Origin: an uncultured Erythrobacter sp.
GTDB taxonomy: Bacteria > Pseudomonadota > Alphaproteobacteria > Sphingomonadales > Sphingomonadaceae
NCBI GenBank assembly: GCA_947501215.1
Contig: CANMUS010000003.1
Location: 186,001-250,000, forward strand
DNA length: 64,000 nucleotides
Direction of reading: 5' to 3'
Both the position numbers and the translations under genes were made by a program. The notes under the pieces are model-generated. The model saw only the letters and a list, made by a program, of their open reading frames with translations, made no database searches and was not told the DNA's origin. This document shows, piece after piece, positions 32,303 to 41,160 of the stretch. Each line of letters begins with the position of its first letter. Position 1 is the stretch's first letter.

Positions 32303-35197
32303 ATGAACAGCCTCACCCCGCGCCGGCGCATTGCCGGCCTGCCCCTGCTCGCTCTGGCAGCCGCGACCTGCCTTATGCCTGTGCATTCAGCTGCGCAGGA
32401 AAGGGAACAGGCCGCTGAGGTCCAAATCGAGCCGAGCACCGTCACTGGCTGGAACTTTCCCGTCTACGACATCCCCGCCGACCCCGCCGTGCGCTTCGGC
32501 ACGCTCGACAACGGCCTGAAATACGCGATCATGCGCAATGCGACGCCGCAGAACGAGGTGGTGCTGCGCATGCGCTACGACGTCGGCTTCATCGACGAAC
32601 TCGACGGAGAGCTAAACGCCGCGCACTTCATCGAGCACATGGCCTTCAACGGGTCGACCAATGTGCCCGAGGGCGAGATGATCAAGCTGCTCGAGCGCGA
32701 GGGGCTGAAATTCGGCGCCGACACCAATGCCTCGACCGGCTTCGACGAGACGATCTACAAGCTGGCCCTGCCCCGCAATGACGAGAGACTCATCGATACC
32801 GGCCTGATGCTGATGCGCGAGATCGGCTCGGAGCTGACCATCACGCAAGGCGCGGTCGATCGTGAGCGCGGCATCCTGCAATCGGAAATCCAGACCCGGA
32901 ACAGCTATCAGGCCCGCAACGCCCGCACGTCCTTCGAATTGCTCGCGCCGGATACGCTTTACGCCACGCGCTATCCCGGTCCCGATGGCGCCGGCCCCAC
33001 CGCCACGGTGACCGCCGAGCAATTGCGCGCGATGTACGAGCGCTATTACCGGCCGGACAATGCCACGCTGGTGATCGTAGGCGATGTCGATCCCGACATG
33101 ATCGAGGCCAAGATCCAGGAGCGCTTCGCTGACTGGCAGAAGCCGGAGGAGCCGCTATTCGTGACCGATGTCGGCATGATCAATTTCGAACGCGCTCCCG
33201 CAGCGACCAATTTCGTCGATCCGGCAATCGACTATATCGTCGAGATCACCCGCCAGTCGCCTTACGTCGAGCGCCCCACGACCGTTGCCGAGGCGCGCCG
33301 GGCATTCCAGATCGGCGTCGCCTCGCAGGTCATCAACCGCCGTTTGCGGAAGCTGGCGCTTTCACCGGAATCGCCTGTCCTGCGCGCGGGCATGCGGATT
33401 GCCGATTTCCAGGATGTCGCGGTGCACGCAGGCGTCACCGTCTACGCCCGCGAGGATCGCTGGGACGAAGCGCTCGCCGCCGGGGAGCAGGAAATCCGCC
33501 GCGCGCTCGAATACGGCTTCACCGCCAGCGAGATCACGGAAGCGCTGACCAATCTCGATACGGCGCTGAAGAACGGCGCCGAGCGGCAGGCGACGCGGCC
33601 CAGTGCGACGCTGGCGAATAGCCTCATCACAACGCTATCCGACGAGCGGCCCTTCGTGACGCCGGCAACCCGGTACGACGTGTTCCAGCAGATCCGCCCG
33701 GAACTGACAGCGGAGGCGGTCCATGCGACCTTCAGGCAAGCCTTCACTGGGTCAGGCCCGCTCATTCTCGTAGCGTCGAAAGCGCCGGTCGAGGGGGGCA
33801 AGGATGCGATCCTCGAAGCCTATGAGGCGGCGCAAGAGGTCGCGGTGACGGCGCCGGTCGAGGAGGCGACGTCTGACTTCGCCTACACCGATTTCGGTAC
33901 GCCGGGCACCGTGGTGGCGGACGAGCGGATCGAAGATCTCGGCTTTCGCGCGCTGACGTTCGACAACAACGTGCGGCTCAATCTCAAGCCGACCGACTTC
34001 AAGGACAATGAAGTCCGTTTCCACGTCCGTATCGGTGCGGGAGAGCTTGGCTACGGGCTGGACCAGCCGGGCGCGACGATGATGCTGAATTCGGTCTACG
34101 GACTTGCAGGGCTGGAGCAGCACGGTTTCGAGGAGCTGCGCCGCATCCTGGCGGGACGGAACGTCAGTCTCGGCATCGCCTCCGCAACCGATCACTTCCA
34201 TGCCGCAGGCACCACCAAGGCAGCCGATTTCGAACGCCAGATGGAAGTCACCGCGGCCTATCTGACTGCACCGGGGTATCGCCCCGAAGCCGGGGCCCGG
34301 TGGAACGCGATCATCCCGCCCTTCATCGCGCAAACCGACGCCTCGCCGATCAACGTCTTCCGCAACGAGGTTCGCCGCGTGATCGCCGGAGGGGACAAGC
34401 GCTTCGGCACGCTGGACGAGCAGGAATTGCTCGGGCTGACGCTCAACGACCTGCGCGCCGCCGTAGCGCCGGGGCTCGAACAGGGTGCGATCGAGATCGC
34501 CGTGGTCGGCGATTTCGAAGAGCAGCAGGTGATCGACGCCGCCGCGCGGACCTTCGGAGCCTTGCCGGAGCGGCCCGAGGCGCTCCGCGACTACCCCGAT
34601 GCACGGCAGGTTTCCTTCCCTGAAGACCGCAGCCTGCGCACGCTCTACCACAAGGGCGAGGCCGACCAGGGCCTGGTCCACGTGGCATGGCCGACCGATG
34701 ACGACGACAACCACAAGGAAGAGATTACCGGACAGCTCGCCGCCGCGATCATCAGCCTGAGACTGACGGAGAAGCTGCGCGAGGAGCTCGGCGCGACCTA
34801 TTCGCCCGAAGCCTATTCCAGCATGTCGAGCGTGTTCGATGGCTTCGGCTATCTCGGTGCGCTGGCGATCGTCGAACCGTCGAAGCAGGCATTGGCCTTC
34901 GACGCGATCGACGAGATTGCAGCCGAAATGCGCGACACTGCCGTGGACGACGACCTGCTGGCGCGCGCCCGCAATCCGCTTGTCGAACGCATCGCCAAGC
35001 GGCGGCGCGAGAACAGCTATTGGGTCGGCGCGCTCGAAAGCGCCCAGCTCCGCGCCGACCGCCTCGACCGCATTCGCCGTTACGAGCCACTGTTGCGCGA
35101 AATTACCGCCGCCGACATCCAGGCTTTCGCGCAGCGCTACCTGGCCGCCGAGGGCGTGCTGCGCATTGCCGTGGTCCCGGAAGGCAGCGGCGAGTAG
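32303..35197 (+). CDS. M16 family zinc metallopeptidase (insulinase/pitrilysin-like)
   Basis: A 964-residue two-half M16 peptidase, probably periplasmic: a signal peptide spans ~1-31 (ending PVHSAAQ). The inverted zinc motif is intact, His108-Phe-Ile-Glu111-His112, and the distal Glu lies in DRERGILQSEIQ (~188-195). The first M16 domain covers ~60-260, the M16_C domain ~210-400, and the second, non-catalytic half follows from ~550. Function is presumably degradation of small peptides. It lies between purC and purS; the convergent neighbour is a TonB receptor. Confidence 0.92.
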   Translation: MNSLTPRRRIAGLPLLALAAATCLMPVHSAAQEREQAAEVQIEPSTVTGWNFPVYDIPADPAVRFGTLDNGLKYAIMRNATPQNEVVLRMRYDVGFIDELDGELNAAHFIEHMAFNGSTNVPEGEMIKLLEREGLKFGADTNASTGFDETIYKLALPRNDERLIDTGLMLMREIGSELTITQGAVDRERGILQSEIQTRNSYQARNARTSFELLAPDTLYATRYPGPDGAGPTATVTAEQLRAMYERYYRPDNATLVIVGDVDPDMIEAKIQERFADWQKPEEPLFVTDVGMINFERAPAATNFVDPAIDYIVEITRQSPYVERPTTVAEARRAFQIGVASQVINRRLRKLALSPESPVLRAGMRIADFQDVAVHAGVTVYAREDRWDEALAAGEQEIRRALEYGFTASEITEALTNLDTALKNGAERQATRPSATLANSLITTLSDERPFVTPATRYDVFQQIRPELTAEAVHATFRQAFTGSGPLILVASKAPVEGGKDAILEAYEAAQEVAVTAPVEEATSDFAYTDFGTPGTVVADERIEDLGFRALTFDNNVRLNLKPTDFKDNEVRFHVRIGAGELGYGLDQPGATMMLNSVYGLAGLEQHGFEELRRILAGRNVSLGIASATDHFHAAGTTKAADFERQMEVTAAYLTAPGYRPEAGARWNAIIPPFIAQTDASPINVFRNEVRRVIAGGDKRFGTLDEQELLGLTLNDLRAAVAPGLEQGAIEIAVVGDFEEQQVIDAAARTFGALPERPEALRDYPDARQVSFPEDRSLRTLYHKGEADQGLVHVAWPTDDDDNHKEEITGQLAAAIISLRLTEKLREELGATYSPEAYSSMSSVFDGFGYLGALAIVEPSKQALAFDAIDEIAAEMRDTAVDDDLLARARNPLVERIAKRRRENSYWVGALESAQLRADRLDRIRRYEPLLREITAADIQAFAQRYLAAEGVLRIAVVPEGSGE

Positions 35198-35211
35198 GTC
35201 TGGCGGACAGC

Positions 35212-35248
35212 AAAAAGGCCGGGAAGGTATTCACCCTCCCGGCCCTTT
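35212..35248. terminator. Bidirectional intrinsic terminator
   Basis: GGCCGGGAAGGT pairs with ACCCTCCCGGCC, flanked by AAAAA on the left and CTTT on the right. It sits between the convergent M16 peptidase and TonB receptor genes. Confidence 0.85.
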
Positions 35249-35266
35249 CCCCCGTGACGATTTCGA

Positions 35267-37501
35267 TCAGTAGCGGACGCGGGCCGACACGCCGAACACG
35301 CGTGGGTCGTTCACGAAACCGGTGTTGTTGTTGAAATCGATGCCGCCCTTCACATTGTCGGCGTCGGTGATGTTGCGCACGAAGGCCGCGACTTCGAGGC
35401 TGCCATCGGTTCGGGCATAGCCGACGCGCAAGCCGCCTTCGATCTGGTTGTTCGCGTTGAACTCCTCGCTTTCGTAGAGGAAGAAGTTCGTCGCGCCCTG
35501 ATAAGCCCAGTCGGTGAAGGCGAAGATTTCGCCACCATTGCCGATCGGGACACCGTAGCGTGCGGTTACGTCCGCGATCCATTCGGGCGCATTGGGGAAC
35601 GGGTTGCCGTCCACCAGCGCGCGGGTCGTGCCGGACAGGACGACGGTCGGATCGACGACGGTGCACTGCGCGCAGATGCCGACGGCGAGGTTTTCATCCT
35701 GGATCTTGGTGTCGTTCCAGCTGAGGCCGGCCGTAATCAGGAAGTCGGGCGTCACCTGGATGGCGCTGTCGAGCTCGAAGCCGAGGCCGCGGCCCTTCTC
35801 CGCATTGACCAGATGCACGAGGTTGCCCGCGCCGCCGACGGCAGAGAACTGCGGATCCTCGATCGTGTAGTAATAGACCGCGCCGTTCAGGCGCACGCGG
35901 CGATCGGCCAGCTCGGACTTGAAGCCGATTTCGTAGCTGGTGATCTTCTCCGACAAAGCGATCGAGGGCGGCGCGCCGAAGGCAACGTCGCGGCCCTGGA
36001 TGGTCGGTGCGCGGAAGCCGTTGGCGACGCGGGCGAAAACGCTGGCATCGTCGCTCACGTCGAGGAAGGCGGCGAGGTCCCAGCTAAGGCGCGAGTCCTC
36101 GACTTCGCGATATTGCAGGCCGGGGCCGGAGATGAAGGATGGCGAAGTCACGCCGAATTGCTTCTCGTCATCGGTCCAGCGCAGGCCGCCGGTCAGCTTG
36201 AGAACATCGGTCACCTGCGCCGATAGCTGGCCGAATACCGCCCAGCTATCGTTTGTGTGGCGGACCGTCACCGAAGGCGGGAAGTCGAAGCCGACGGTGG
36301 TTACGTTGAAGTCGCTTTCGAACACGAACATCCCGACCTGCCAGTCCAGCGTGCCGCCGGTGTCGGAGGCCAGCCGAACCTCGTGGGTGAACTGGTCCAG
36401 CTCGATCGAGTCCTGCGTGTCGGAGGGGAACGGGATGAAGCCCGGTCCGCTCACCGGCAGGAAGGCCGCGCCGAAGCCGCCGTCGATATCGCCGCGGCTG
36501 GAACCCTCGCTGTTGGCCCAGGAGGTGATGCTGGTGACGGTGGCGAAATCGGCATCGTAATCGACGCGGATGGTCGCGATGTCGGCCTCGTATTGCGCCT
36601 GGTTGCCCGCGCCCGCGTCGTAGAACACGGTCTTGCGGTCGTAATTCTCGTTCAGCTCGTTATCGCCCGGCCCAAGGATATTGGCGCGGAATAGCGTCGA
36701 GGTGCCTTCGAGGTCGCGCAGCTGGTACGAACCCAGGATGCTCAGCCGATCGGTCGGCGTCAGCAGCAGCTGGATGCGACCTGCGAGTTCGTCATAGGCG
36801 CCATAGGCATCCTCTTCGCCGGTGAAGCCGTTGTCGATGTAATCGCCGCGGCTCTGCCACAGGCCCGACACGCGGACCGAGGCGATATCCGCCAGCGGCA
36901 CGGTGATGCCGGCATCGAGCGAGATGGAATCGAAACTGCCATAGCTGATCGAGCCCTGCGCTTCGAAGGTGTCGCCGGGGCGCACGGTGTCGATCTTGAC
37001 GATGCCGGCAGGCGTGTTGCGACCGAACAGCGTACCCTGCGGGCCGCGCAGCACTTCGATGCGCTCGATATCGAAGATCGGGAAGCTCTTGAGGGTCACG
37101 TTTTCGAGGACGACATCGTCCATCACCACAGACACCGGCTGCGACGCGGCAAGGTCGAAGTCTGTATTGCCGAGGCCGCGAATGTAGAAGCGCGGGGCGG
37201 CACGCCCGTTCGAGCTTTCGACGAACAGGCCGGGCACACGTGCGGCGAGTGCGGTGACTTCAGCACCGGCGTCGAAGATGGTCTTCACCGTGTCGGCATC
37301 GAGCGTGGCGGCGGAGACCGGCACGTCCTGGAGGTTCTCTTCGCGGCGGTTGGCGGTCACGACGATCGTGTTGAGCTGGCCATAGCCCTGCTGTTCGGCG
37401 CCGGTCGGCTCGTCCTGCGCGAAAGCGGGCTGCGAAGCGGCGGCGGCGAGCGCCACCAGGCTTGTACCGAACAGGCGGCGGGCACGAACGCGATGGGTCA
37501 T
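35267..37501 (-). CDS. TonB-dependent receptor
   Basis: A 744-residue outer-membrane receptor. A signal peptide (~1-29, ending PAFAQ) is followed by the TonB box region (LNTIVVTANRREENLQDVPV), plug domain (FYIRGLGN, IERIEVLRGPQGTLFGRNTP, GIVKIDT) and barrel to the terminal GVSARVRY. Near the C-terminus GICAQCTVVDP holds a possible loop disulphide. The ATG at 37501 follows AGGACC; ~110 codons of open frame upstream are non-genic. The IERIEVLRGPQG class in sphingomonads is diverse, so the ligand is unknown. Confidence 0.93.
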   Translation of the reverse strand: MTHRVRARRLFGTSLVALAAAASQPAFAQDEPTGAEQQGYGQLNTIVVTANRREENLQDVPVSAATLDADTVKTIFDAGAEVTALAARVPGLFVESSNGRAAPRFYIRGLGNTDFDLAASQPVSVVMDDVVLENVTLKSFPIFDIERIEVLRGPQGTLFGRNTPAGIVKIDTVRPGDTFEAQGSISYGSFDSISLDAGITVPLADIASVRVSGLWQSRGDYIDNGFTGEEDAYGAYDELAGRIQLLLTPTDRLSILGSYQLRDLEGTSTLFRANILGPGDNELNENYDRKTVFYDAGAGNQAQYEADIATIRVDYDADFATVTSITSWANSEGSSRGDIDGGFGAAFLPVSGPGFIPFPSDTQDSIELDQFTHEVRLASDTGGTLDWQVGMFVFESDFNVTTVGFDFPPSVTVRHTNDSWAVFGQLSAQVTDVLKLTGGLRWTDDEKQFGVTSPSFISGPGLQYREVEDSRLSWDLAAFLDVSDDASVFARVANGFRAPTIQGRDVAFGAPPSIALSEKITSYEIGFKSELADRRVRLNGAVYYYTIEDPQFSAVGGAGNLVHLVNAEKGRGLGFELDSAIQVTPDFLITAGLSWNDTKIQDENLAVGICAQCTVVDPTVVLSGTTRALVDGNPFPNAPEWIADVTARYGVPIGNGGEIFAFTDWAYQGATNFFLYESEEFNANNQIEGGLRVGYARTDGSLEVAAFVRNITDADNVKGGIDFNNNTGFVNDPRVFGVSARVRY

Positions 37502-37771
37502 GGAAAGGTCCTGCTTGATCCCCGCGCGATCCTCGCGAGGCGTTTGGAGGGAAAGGTCGAATACGACCTGCCACTCCATAGCCGATTCACCGGCCATTCG
37601 GGTGCTGCAATTGCGAGATGCGTCACCAATCTGTAATCTATGTTGCATCGCGGCTACAGAGTATGTCGCCGGAACAACGTCGCGATACGGCAAAAGCCTT
37701 CCCCTCATCTTGAAGTGCCGCGCGCTTCGCGGCATAGGCGCGCGCACACTCGCGCTAGCGAAAGGCAGCTC

Positions 37772-38005
37772 ATGAAAATCCGCGTTCTCGTCAGTCTCAA
37801 GCCCGGCGTGCTCGATCCGCAGGGCCGCGCCGTGCATCACGCGCTGGAAGGGCTCGGCTTCGAAGGCGTGGAGGATGTCCGCATCGGCCGCACGGTCGAA
37901 CTCGATGTGGCAGACGGCACCAGCGACGAAGCGCTGGATGAAATGTGCCGCAAGCTGCTCGCCAATACGGTGATCGAGAATTACCGCATTGAGAAGGTCG
38001 GCTGA
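37772..38005 (+). CDS. purS: Phosphoribosylformylglycinamidine synthase subunit PurS
   Basis: A 77-residue small subunit that, with PurL and PurQ, makes FGAM from FGAR. It starts [18 protein letters not shown] and includes [16 protein letters not shown], both family marks. ATG 37772 follows AAAGG. Its TGA shares one base with the purQ ATG (TGATG). Confidence 0.96.
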   Translation: MKIRVLVSLKPGVLDPQGRAVHHALEGLGFEGVEDVRIGRTVELDVADGTSDEALDEMCRKLLANTVIENYRIEKVG

Positions 38006-38676
38006 TGTCTTTCCGCGCCGCCGTCATCACATTCCCCGGCTCAAACTGCGACCGCGACATGGCGGTGGCGATCGAGCAGGTGTCCGGCAGCGCGCCGCTG
38101 CGCGTCTGGCATGGCGATGCGGACCTGCCCGACGGGCTCGATTTCATCGCCCTGCCCGGCGGCTTCTCTTACGGCGATTACCTGCGGTCGGGCGCGATGG
38201 CGGCGAACAGCCCGATCATGCGCTCGGTCAAGGCCGCGGCGGATCGCGGCGTTCCGGTGCTGGGCGTATGCAATGGCTTTCAGGTCCTGACCGAGGCCGG
38301 CCTGCTGCCCGGCGCGCTGATGCGCAATGCCAGCCAGCATTTCATTTGCCGCACCGTCCCGCTCAAGGTCGAGAACGCGCAATCGCTGTTCACGAGCGGC
38401 TATGAGGCGGGCGAGACGATCAACATCCCGGTCGCGCATCACGACGGCAATTACTTCGCCGACGACGAAACGCTCGACCGCATCGAAGGCGAAGGCCGCG
38501 TCGCCTTCCGCTATGCCGAGAATTGCAACGGATCGCGCCGCGATATCGCCGGCGTCCTCAACGCCGAGGGCAACGTCCTCGGCATGATGCCGCATCCCGA
38601 ACGTGCGATTGAGCCTGCGCATGGCGGAACCGACGGGCGCAGGCTATTCGAAGCGGCAATCAAGGCTTTCGCCTGA
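38005..38676 (+). CDS. purQ: Phosphoribosylformylglycinamidine synthase subunit PurQ
   Basis: A 223-residue class I glutamine amidotransferase supplying ammonia to FGAM synthase. Nucleophile Cys89 lies in [17 protein letters not shown], and [12 protein letters not shown] supplies the His and Glu. Starts in the purS stop codon, so coupled translation is expected. The large subunit gene purL is not in the window. Confidence 0.97.
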   Translation: MSFRAAVITFPGSNCDRDMAVAIEQVSGSAPLRVWHGDADLPDGLDFIALPGGFSYGDYLRSGAMAANSPIMRSVKAAADRGVPVLGVCNGFQVLTEAGLLPGALMRNASQHFICRTVPLKVENAQSLFTSGYEAGETINIPVAHHDGNYFADDETLDRIEGEGRVAFRYAENCNGSRRDIAGVLNAEGNVLGMMPHPERAIEPAHGGTDGRRLFEAAIKAFA

Positions 38677-38680
38677 CGCT

Positions 38681-41005
38681 CTAGGCCCGCTTGCGGATAG
38701 ACTCCGAATTGCTTCGCACGAACAGCATCCGCACATCGGTGGCAGGCATGGGGCGGCCGAAGTGATATCCCTGGATCTTGTTGCAGCGCAGGCTGCGGAT
38801 CATCTCGGCTTCTTCCTCGTTCTCCACGCCCTCTGCCGTCGTGGTCATGCCGAGGCTCTCCGCCATGGCGACCACTGCGCGGATGATGGCGAGCGATTCC
38901 CGGCTCTGCTGCGCTGCGCCTTGCACGAAGCTGCGATCGACCTTGATGGTCGAGAACTTGAGTTTGCGAAGGTAGCCGAGCGAGGAATAGCCGGTCCCGA
39001 AATCGTCCAGCGCGACCGAGCAGCCGAGCGCCATGCACTGCTCCAGCGCCTTGCGAGCCACGCTCGCATCGCGCAGGAAGATGCTCTCGGTCACTTCGAT
39101 CTCGAGCCGTTTAGGGTCGAGGCTGCTATGCGATAGCGCCTGCACCACAGTCGCAGCGAAGTCGGGCTCCAGCAATTGCTCTGGCGAGACGTTGATGTTG
39201 ACCTTGACGTGAGACGGCCAGTTGCCCGCCGCCTCCTTGCAGGCCTCCTGCATCACCCAAGTGCCGATCGGCACGATCAGCCGCGTGTCTTCTGCCAGCG
39301 GGATGAACTTGCCGGGGCTGACGAAGCCATGCTCGCTGCTATTCCAGCGAACCAGGGCCTCGAAGCTGACGACCTTTTCGGTCTTGGCATCGACCACCGG
39401 TTGGTAGTGGAGCAGCATTTCCCCACGCTCCAGCGCCTTGCGGAGCGAAAACTCCAGCTGGCGCTTCTCTTCCGCGTTGGCGTGGAGCGACGGTTCGTAA
39501 TCGCAATGCTCGGCTCCGCCTGCATCCTTCGCGCGATAAAGCGCGAGGTCGGCATTGCGCAGCAACTCCTCGACCGTCTTGCCATCGCGCGGACCCACGG
39601 CCGAGCCGACGCTGGCGCCGACATAGAGGATCTGGTTTTCGATCTGGTATGGCTCTGACAGCTGTTCGATAACGGCGCGTGCGAGACGGTCGATGCGCTT
39701 TCGATCGGAAGCATCGCGGATGACGATGGCGAATTCGTCCCCACCCAGGCGGCCACAGATCTCGCCTTCACCCGTCAGGCTTTTCAGGCGACCGGCAACT
39801 TGCGCCAGCAACTGGTCTCCGACGAGATGGCCGAGGGAATCATTGACCGACTTGAACCGATCCAGATCGATCATCAGGAAGGCGCAGCGCGTGCGCCAGT
39901 GCGCGGCATATTCCAGCGCTTCGCCCAGCGATTCATTAAGCAAGAGGCGGTTCGGCAACTGCGTGAGCGTATCGTAGCGGGCGAGGAAGGCGATCTTGTC
40001 GGATGACTCGCGTTGCTCGGTCACGTCGGAGCCGACGCCGCGGAAGCCGATGAACTTGCCCGCCTCGTCGAGCATCGGGGTGCCGGAAATCTCCCACCAA
40101 CGCTCCGCGCCGCGGATATTCACCCGAATGACCAGCTCCGAAAAGGGTTCCTTGCGTTTCAGTTTCTCGGCGAATTCACGCAGCCCATCGGAATCGGCGA
40201 CTCTATCCAGGTCGCGGCCCGAAATGAGGTCGAAGAACAGCTTGCCCTCGGCATCCTCGGCGCTGCAGCCCAACGCGAAGGCGAAGCGCGGCGATACCGA
40301 CTTCAGGCGGCGGCGCGGATCGATCTGCCACAGCCAGTCGGCCTGGTTTTCCTCGAATTCGCGCAGGAGCATGGAGACGACTTCGCTCTTTTCGAATACG
40401 GCGGTTTCGTTGAGTCGACCGGTCACGGCAACGCGCGCATTCTCGATCGTGCCGAAGACCGCAATTAGCATCGTGAAGCCGATCACCATGGTTAGCAGCC
40501 AGTCGCCTCCCAGCAAGGCGGCAAACAGACCGCCCGTCCCCGCCGCGATCGTGAAGGCCATCGAGCCCAAAGGTGCGCTGAAGCGGCTTGCCGCATTGGC
40601 AAGGATCAGCACCGCAGGAATGCTCCACACGATCGCTAGCTGGTTGGCTCCGCCGGCTTGGGCGAAGAGCATGAGCCCGATGCCCCAGACGACGCCCTTG
40701 GCGGCGCTTGCCACGGCATGGCGCCGCATCTCCCACACGCCATAGTGAATCGTGTCGGCAAAGCGCGCAGACCGATCCTCGTCGGCCGCAAGGAGGACCG
40801 CGAAAAACAGCGCAAGACCCCAGGCTCCGATCAGCGCAAGCTCGACTTCGCCCCAAAGGATAAGGGCGACGAGGGCGAATCCGATCGCATGCGAGATGGC
40901 GCGTGCCATCATGCGCTTGCTCAACTGGGTGTATTGATAGCCGTGGATACGCGACCACTCGGCACCAGCGGGCGTCGATAGCCCGATAGCTTCCCCAATC
41001 GACAT
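38681..41005 (-). CDS. Membrane GGDEF/EAL cyclic-di-GMP enzyme with PAS domain
   Basis: A 774-residue protein. Residues ~30-190 hold about five hydrophobic spans; a PAS domain (~215-330, ending GFRGVGSDVTEQRE) leads to a GGDEF domain (~340-500, intact GGDEF in GRLGGDEFAIV) and an EAL domain (~515-765, intact EAL in SFEALVRW, with NINVSPEQL, EVTES, DDFGTGYSS and KVDRSFV). Both the cyclase and phosphodiesterase sites look complete, so it could both make and degrade c-di-GMP. ATG 41005 is chosen over an upstream TTG (41068). Nearby surface genes (RTX protein, adhesin) are plausible but unproven outputs. Confidence 0.92.
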   Translation of the reverse strand: MSIGEAIGLSTPAGAEWSRIHGYQYTQLSKRMMARAISHAIGFALVALILWGEVELALIGAWGLALFFAVLLAADEDRSARFADTIHYGVWEMRRHAVASAAKGVVWGIGLMLFAQAGGANQLAIVWSIPAVLILANAASRFSAPLGSMAFTIAAGTGGLFAALLGGDWLLTMVIGFTMLIAVFGTIENARVAVTGRLNETAVFEKSEVVSMLLREFEENQADWLWQIDPRRRLKSVSPRFAFALGCSAEDAEGKLFFDLISGRDLDRVADSDGLREFAEKLKRKEPFSELVIRVNIRGAERWWEISGTPMLDEAGKFIGFRGVGSDVTEQRESSDKIAFLARYDTLTQLPNRLLLNESLGEALEYAAHWRTRCAFLMIDLDRFKSVNDSLGHLVGDQLLAQVAGRLKSLTGEGEICGRLGGDEFAIVIRDASDRKRIDRLARAVIEQLSEPYQIENQILYVGASVGSAVGPRDGKTVEELLRNADLALYRAKDAGGAEHCDYEPSLHANAEEKRQLEFSLRKALERGEMLLHYQPVVDAKTEKVVSFEALVRWNSSEHGFVSPGKFIPLAEDTRLIVPIGTWVMQEACKEAAGNWPSHVKVNINVSPEQLLEPDFAATVVQALSHSSLDPKRLEIEVTESIFLRDASVARKALEQCMALGCSVALDDFGTGYSSLGYLRKLKFSTIKVDRSFVQGAAQQSRESLAIIRAVVAMAESLGMTTTAEGVENEEEAEMIRSLRCNKIQGYHFGRPMPATDVRMLFVRSNSESIRKRA

Positions 41006-41125
41006 TGGTGCGATCCCGTTCGCGGGTAACTTCTCTCGGTCGCTCACCGGGAGACGGTTAACGCGCAATCGTTAGCCGCAGGTAAAGGCTCAATCGATTT
41101 TCGTGTAATTACCTGATGTTATCGC

Positions 41126-41160
41126 AGTTCGTTTTTCCATAAGGAATACAGCGACGAACT
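41126..41160 (-). terminator. Inverted repeat at the glmS stop, possible terminator
   Basis: AGTTCGT (41126-41132) and ACGAACT (41154-41160) flank a smaller TTCC/GGAA hairpin directly after the glmS stop on the minus strand. No T-run follows, so a terminator role is weak. Confidence 0.3.
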
